A stretch of DNA of 8,860 nt from an uncultured Bacilli bacterium. GTDB lineage: Bacteria; Bacillota_I; Bacilli_A; RF39; UBA660. This document shows, piece after piece, positions 6,295-8,860 of the stretch. The translations under genes and the position numbers were made by a program. The notes below the pieces were generated by a model. It saw only the letters and a list, made by a program, of their open reading frames with translations, was not told where the DNA came from and did no database searches. The stretch's first letter is position 1, and each line of letters opens with the position of its first letter. The stretch spans positions 1 through 8,860 of the forward strand of contig CANQMC010000045.1 of NCBI GenBank assembly GCA_947624855.1. The letters are read 5' to 3'.

Positions 6295-6303
6295 GGGCTT
6301 TTT
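6282..6303 (+). terminator. Possible weak T-box terminator
   Basis: GTCC (6282-6285) can pair with GGGC (6295-6298) through four pairs, one of them a wobble, around a 9-base loop. TTTTT (6299-6303) follows. It uses the 3' half of the antiterminator, as T-box terminators do, but is much weaker than the competing 16-bp antiterminator. It may be a relic, or control may act on translation instead. Confidence 0.3.
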
Positions 6304-6324
6304 ATATTATAGAAAGGAATAAAA

Positions 6325-7533
6325 ATGGAAGAAAAAATAAGAAAATATGCTAAATTTTTAGTAGAAGGTTGTTTAAAATTAAAAAAAGGAGATAAATTAT
6401 TTATTATTGGAATAGATTTAATTAATGAATTTATAGAAATTGTTAAAGAAGAAGCAATTAAGTTAGGAATAACGGATATAGAAACATTAATTACTAGTCC
6501 TAGTAAAGAAAGAGAATTATATCAAACTAAAACATTTGAAGAATTAATTCAAGATCAAGAATTTGATAAAACTAAATATAATAAAATGGCTAAAGAAGGG
6601 TATGCTTTTTTAAAGTTTACTTCTCCGGCTCCTGGTATATTTGAAGGAATTAATGAAGAATTAATGGCTAAAGTTAATAATTATCAAATGAAAAGGATAG
6701 AAGAATATAAAAATTATCAATTAAAAGGTTTAATTAAATGGAATATAAGTGCTGTACCTAATGAAATATGGGCTAAAAATATTGAAGGAATAAGTAATAT
6801 TGATGAACTTTGGGAAATTATTTTAAATATTTGTTTAATTAATGAAGATGATCCAATTTATGAATGGAATAATAAAATTTTAAAATTATCTAAAAGAGCT
6901 AAATATTTAAATGATTTAAATATTGATAAATTAGTTTATAAAAATAGTTTAGGAACTAATTTAGAAATTGGTTTACCTAATAATTATCAATTTTGTAGTG
7001 CCGAAGGTATTAATTTAGTTAATATGCCAACGGAAGAAGTTTTTACATCTCCTGATAGATTAAGAGTTAATGGTCGAGTATATTCTTCTAAATTATTATT
7101 ATATAATAATAGAGTAGTTAAAGATTTTTGGTTAGAATTTAAAGATGGAAGAATTATAAATTATGATGCTAAAGAAGGATTTGATATATTAAAAGGCATT
7201 ATTGAAACAGATGAGGGATCACATTTTTTAGGAGAAGTTGCTTTAGTTGATTATAATTCACCAATTAATATGACTAATTTAATTTTTAAAGAAACATTAT
7301 TTGATGAAAATTCAAGTTGTCATTTAGCTATTGGAGAAGGTTTTCCTGAATGTATTAAAGATGGTTTAACTAAAGATAGTGCTTCATTATTAGAAATGGG
7401 TATTAATATATCTTATATACATGTTGATTTTTTTGTCGGGACTAAAGATTTAGAAATTAAAGCAATATTAAAAAATAAAGAAGAAGTATTAATTATGAAA
7501 AATGGTAATTTTTTAGAAGGAGGAATAAAATGA
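6325..7533 (+). CDS. M29-family aminopeptidase (AmpS/PepS type)
   Basis: This 402-residue protein is close to the usual length of M29 metallo-aminopeptidases, which remove N-terminal residues from peptides in the cytoplasm using two metal ions. The family motifs are in order: NMPTEEVFTSPD (233-244), GEVALVD (303-309), ENSSCHLAIG (328-337) and SYIHVDFFVGTKDLEI (363-378). The expected metal ligands are visible as Glu238, Glu304, His333, His366 and Asp368, with spacing that matches the family as I remember it. Residue 340 is Phe where I expect the conserved active-site Tyr. The ATG at 6325 has AAAGGA (6313-6318) six bases upstream, and that site can be masked by the T-box leader. The TGA stop overlaps the tyrS start (ATGA, 7530-7533). 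Under Tyr T-box control, it probably supplies amino acids, including Tyr, from peptides. That role is inference. Confidence 0.9.
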   Translation: MEEKIRKYAKFLVEGCLKLKKGDKLFIIGIDLINEFIEIVKEEAIKLGITDIETLITSPSKERELYQTKTFEELIQDQEFDKTKYNKMAKEGYAFLKFTSPAPGIFEGINEELMAKVNNYQMKRIEEYKNYQLKGLIKWNISAVPNEIWAKNIEGISNIDELWEIILNICLINEDDPIYEWNNKILKLSKRAKYLNDLNIDKLVYKNSLGTNLEIGLPNNYQFCSAEGINLVNMPTEEVFTSPDRLRVNGRVYSSKLLLYNNRVVKDFWLEFKDGRIINYDAKEGFDILKGIIETDEGSHFLGEVALVDYNSPINMTNLIFKETLFDENSSCHLAIGEGFPECIKDGLTKDSASLLEMGINISYIHVDFFVGTKDLEIKAILKNKEEVLIMKNGNFLEGGIK

Positions 7534-8759
7534 CATTTTTTGAAGATTTAAAATGGCGGGGGTTAATAAAGGATATATCTAGTCCTAAACTTGAAGAATT
7601 AATAAATAAAGGTGGATTAACTTTTTATATTGGAACTGATCCAACTGGAGATTCTTTGCATATTGGACATTTTTCATCATTTTTAATTGCCGAAAGACTT
7701 AAAAGAATGGGACATAATCCAATTTTGTTAATTGGAGGGGCAACAGGTCAAATTGGAGATCCAAAACCAACTGCTGAAAGAGCAATGATTACTAAAGAAG
7801 AAGTAAATCATAATGTTGAAGCTTTAACTAATCAAGTAAAGAAAATATTTGGTTTTAAAGTAGTTAATAATTATGATTGGAGTAAAGATATTAATTTTAT
7901 TGATTATTTAAGAGATTATGGTAAGTATTTTAGTATTAATTATATGTTAGATAAAGATATTATTAGAAGAAGATTAGAATCAGGTATTACATATACGGAA
8001 TTTAGTTATATGATAATGCAATCTTTAGATTATTTATGGTTAGCTCAAAATATGAATTGTGTTCTACAAGTAGCTGGTCAAGATCAATGGGGAAATATTA
8101 CCGCGGGTATTGATTTAATTAGAAAAAAAACTGGAAAAGAAGTATATGGTTTAACGATGCCTTTAATTACTAAAAAAGATGGAACAAAATTTGGTAAAAG
8201 TGAAGGAAATGCTATATGGCTCGATATTAATAAAACATCGGCTTATGAGATGTATCAATTCTTTATTAATACTGAAGATGAAATGATAATAAGTTATTTA
8301 AAAATGTTAACATTTTTAAGTAAAGAAGAAATTGAAGAAATTGAAAAAATTCATTTAGAAAAACCTGAACTTAGAATAGCTCATAAAAAATTAGCAGAAG
8401 AAGTAATTACATTTTTACATGGTCATGATGAATATTTAAAAGCTCTAAAAATTAGTGAAAGTTTATTTAATGAAAATGTAACTAATTTAAATAGTGATGA
8501 TATAATTAAATCTTTAACAGGTGTTCCTACTATTCAGTCTACTTTAAATATTAGTTTAGTTGATTTTTTGGTTAATAATAATATTGTTTCTAGTAAAAGA
8601 GAGGCTAGAGAATTTATAAGTAACAATGCCATAAGTATTAATAATAAAAAAATTAATGATTTAGATTATATGGTAGATGATAAAGATACAATTGAAAATA
8701 AAGTAATGATTGTTCGAAAAGGAAAGAAGAATTATTATTTGGTTAAAGTTAAAAATTAA
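7530..8759 (+). CDS. tyrS: Tyrosyl-tRNA synthetase
   Basis: TyrS attaches tyrosine to tRNA-Tyr using ATP. The 409-residue product is full length for the bacterial class Ic enzyme. The Rossmann catalytic domain carries the HIGH motif exactly (44-47) within TDPTGDSLHIGH, then GGATGQIGDP (69-78), YTEFSYMIMQS (155-165) and QDQWGNITAG (184-193). The KMSKS-equivalent loop is KFGKS (220-224). An anticodon-binding helical region follows, and a C-terminal S4-like RNA-binding domain occupies about 340-408. AAGGAGGA (7517-7524), inside the aminopeptidase gene, lies five bases before the ATG. The 4-base overlap with the preceding gene predicts coupled translation. The T-box leader upstream, with a UAC specifier, is the expected control for this gene. 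All expected motifs are present, so it should be active. Confidence 0.97.
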   Translation: MTFFEDLKWRGLIKDISSPKLEELINKGGLTFYIGTDPTGDSLHIGHFSSFLIAERLKRMGHNPILLIGGATGQIGDPKPTAERAMITKEEVNHNVEALTNQVKKIFGFKVVNNYDWSKDINFIDYLRDYGKYFSINYMLDKDIIRRRLESGITYTEFSYMIMQSLDYLWLAQNMNCVLQVAGQDQWGNITAGIDLIRKKTGKEVYGLTMPLITKKDGTKFGKSEGNAIWLDINKTSAYEMYQFFINTEDEMIISYLKMLTFLSKEEIEEIEKIHLEKPELRIAHKKLAEEVITFLHGHDEYLKALKISESLFNENVTNLNSDDIIKSLTGVPTIQSTLNISLVDFLVNNNIVSSKREAREFISNNAISINNKKINDLDYMVDDKDTIENKVMIVRKGKKNYYLVKVKN

Positions 8760-8767
8760 TAATTAAG

Positions 8768-8800
8768 ACTATATTAGATGAATTTTAATATAGTTTTTTT
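8768..8800 (+). terminator. Rho-independent terminator after tyrS
   Basis: ACTATATTA (8768-8776) pairs perfectly with TAATATAGT (8786-8794) around a 9-base loop, followed by T through 8800. The stem is AU-rich but has 9 uninterrupted pairs. It ends the T-box operon nine bases after the tyrS stop. Confidence 0.85.
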
Positions 8801-8807
8801 GTCTAAT

Positions 8808-8837
8808 TTGACCAAAAAAGATAAAAAGAATTAAAAT
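8808..8837 (+). promoter_or_regulatory. Possible promoter for a gene beyond the window
   Basis: TTGACC (8808-8813) and TAAAAT (8832-8837) are 18 bases apart, each one base from consensus. The position right after a terminator is suitable, but no gene is visible before the window ends. In sequence this AT-rich such matches arise easily. Confidence 0.35.
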
Positions 8838-8860
8838 AAAGAAGTAATTTTTGAAAAAAA

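Larger units (their letters stand above)
6174..6303 (+). promoter_or_regulatory. Tyrosine-specific T-box leader
   Basis: The T-box core AAAGGTGGTACCGCG (6258-6272) is unmistakable. Upstream is a short Stem I: TTTAACT (6174-6180) pairs with AGTTAAA (6203-6209), and GAG (6181-6183) with CTC (6197-6199). Between them is a 13-base loop holding UAC (6192-6194), a Tyr codon followed by A, as specifiers usually are. The section 6210-6238 (AGTA, then GCGTTA and AGGG) resembles the Stem II/IIA-B region. TATGA/TCATA (6239-6243/6250-6254) could be Stem III. UGGU (6263-6266) would pair with the ACCA end of uncharged tRNA-Tyr. The downstream tyrS confirms the specificity. Known function: uncharged tRNA binding turns on the downstream genes. 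Stem I is far shorter than usual. No convincing dedicated promoter is visible, so the leader may be read from the surface-protein transcript. Confidence 0.92.

Noticed and set aside
7531..7533. Possible Mycoplasma-type code with TGA read as Trp
   Set aside because: Trp is always TGG in the recognised families (e.g. QDQWGNITAG in TyrS). The aminopeptidase ends in TGA within an ATGA overlap at the expected length, so TGA acts as stop.
7554..7556. Possible reassignment of CGG, known in some Bacilli
   Set aside because: The CGG codon in TyrS falls at the Arg of DLxxRGLI, a position I recall as Arg in Bacillus TyrS. This fits the standard meaning, although only a couple of CGG codons are present.

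Overview
The window looks like chromosome from a very AT-rich, low-GC Gram-positive lineage (Bacilli or a Mycoplasmatota relative, such as uncultured gut groups of the RF39 type; this placement is inference). Ribosome sites are strong and purine-rich, promoters are SigA-like, and a T-box RNA is present. Tryptophan is written TGG, and one gene ends in TGA inside an ATGA overlap. This fits the standard bacterial code rather than the Mycoplasma code in which TGA is Trp. All eight genes lie on the + strand.

Layout. (1) 17-1749: a J-domain protein with its own near-perfect promoter and a terminator that folds over its stop codon. (2) 1752-4036: a four-gene envelope operon. It holds a small lipoprotein, a charged disordered protein with an N-terminal amphipathic helix and a short SPVYG motif, a one-pass membrane protein resembling DUF948/YtxG, and a YtxH-family protein. 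The last three are tightly spaced or overlap. The operon ends in a terminator that again spans the stop codon. (3) 4059-6173: a promoter and a large exported protein rich in Tyr and Cys, with four InlB/Flg_new-type B-repeats. (4) 6174-8800: a tyrosine-specific T-box leader, an M29 aminopeptidase and tyrosyl-tRNA synthetase, translationally coupled, followed by a strong terminator. A possible promoter for the next gene follows.

How the genes work together. The T-box carries a UAC specifier and a UGGU acceptor-binding sequence, so it should sense uncharged tRNA-Tyr. It would then raise TyrS and an aminopeptidase that could free amino acids from peptides. No terminator separates the Tyr-rich surface protein gene from this leader.

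The most unusual item is the T-box. Its Stem I seems to have lost the whole apical part, and the ribosome site of the first gene can pair with the 3' strand of the antiterminator. This suggests translational control, a design best known from actinobacterial ileS leaders. No complete new defence or mobile system is visible.
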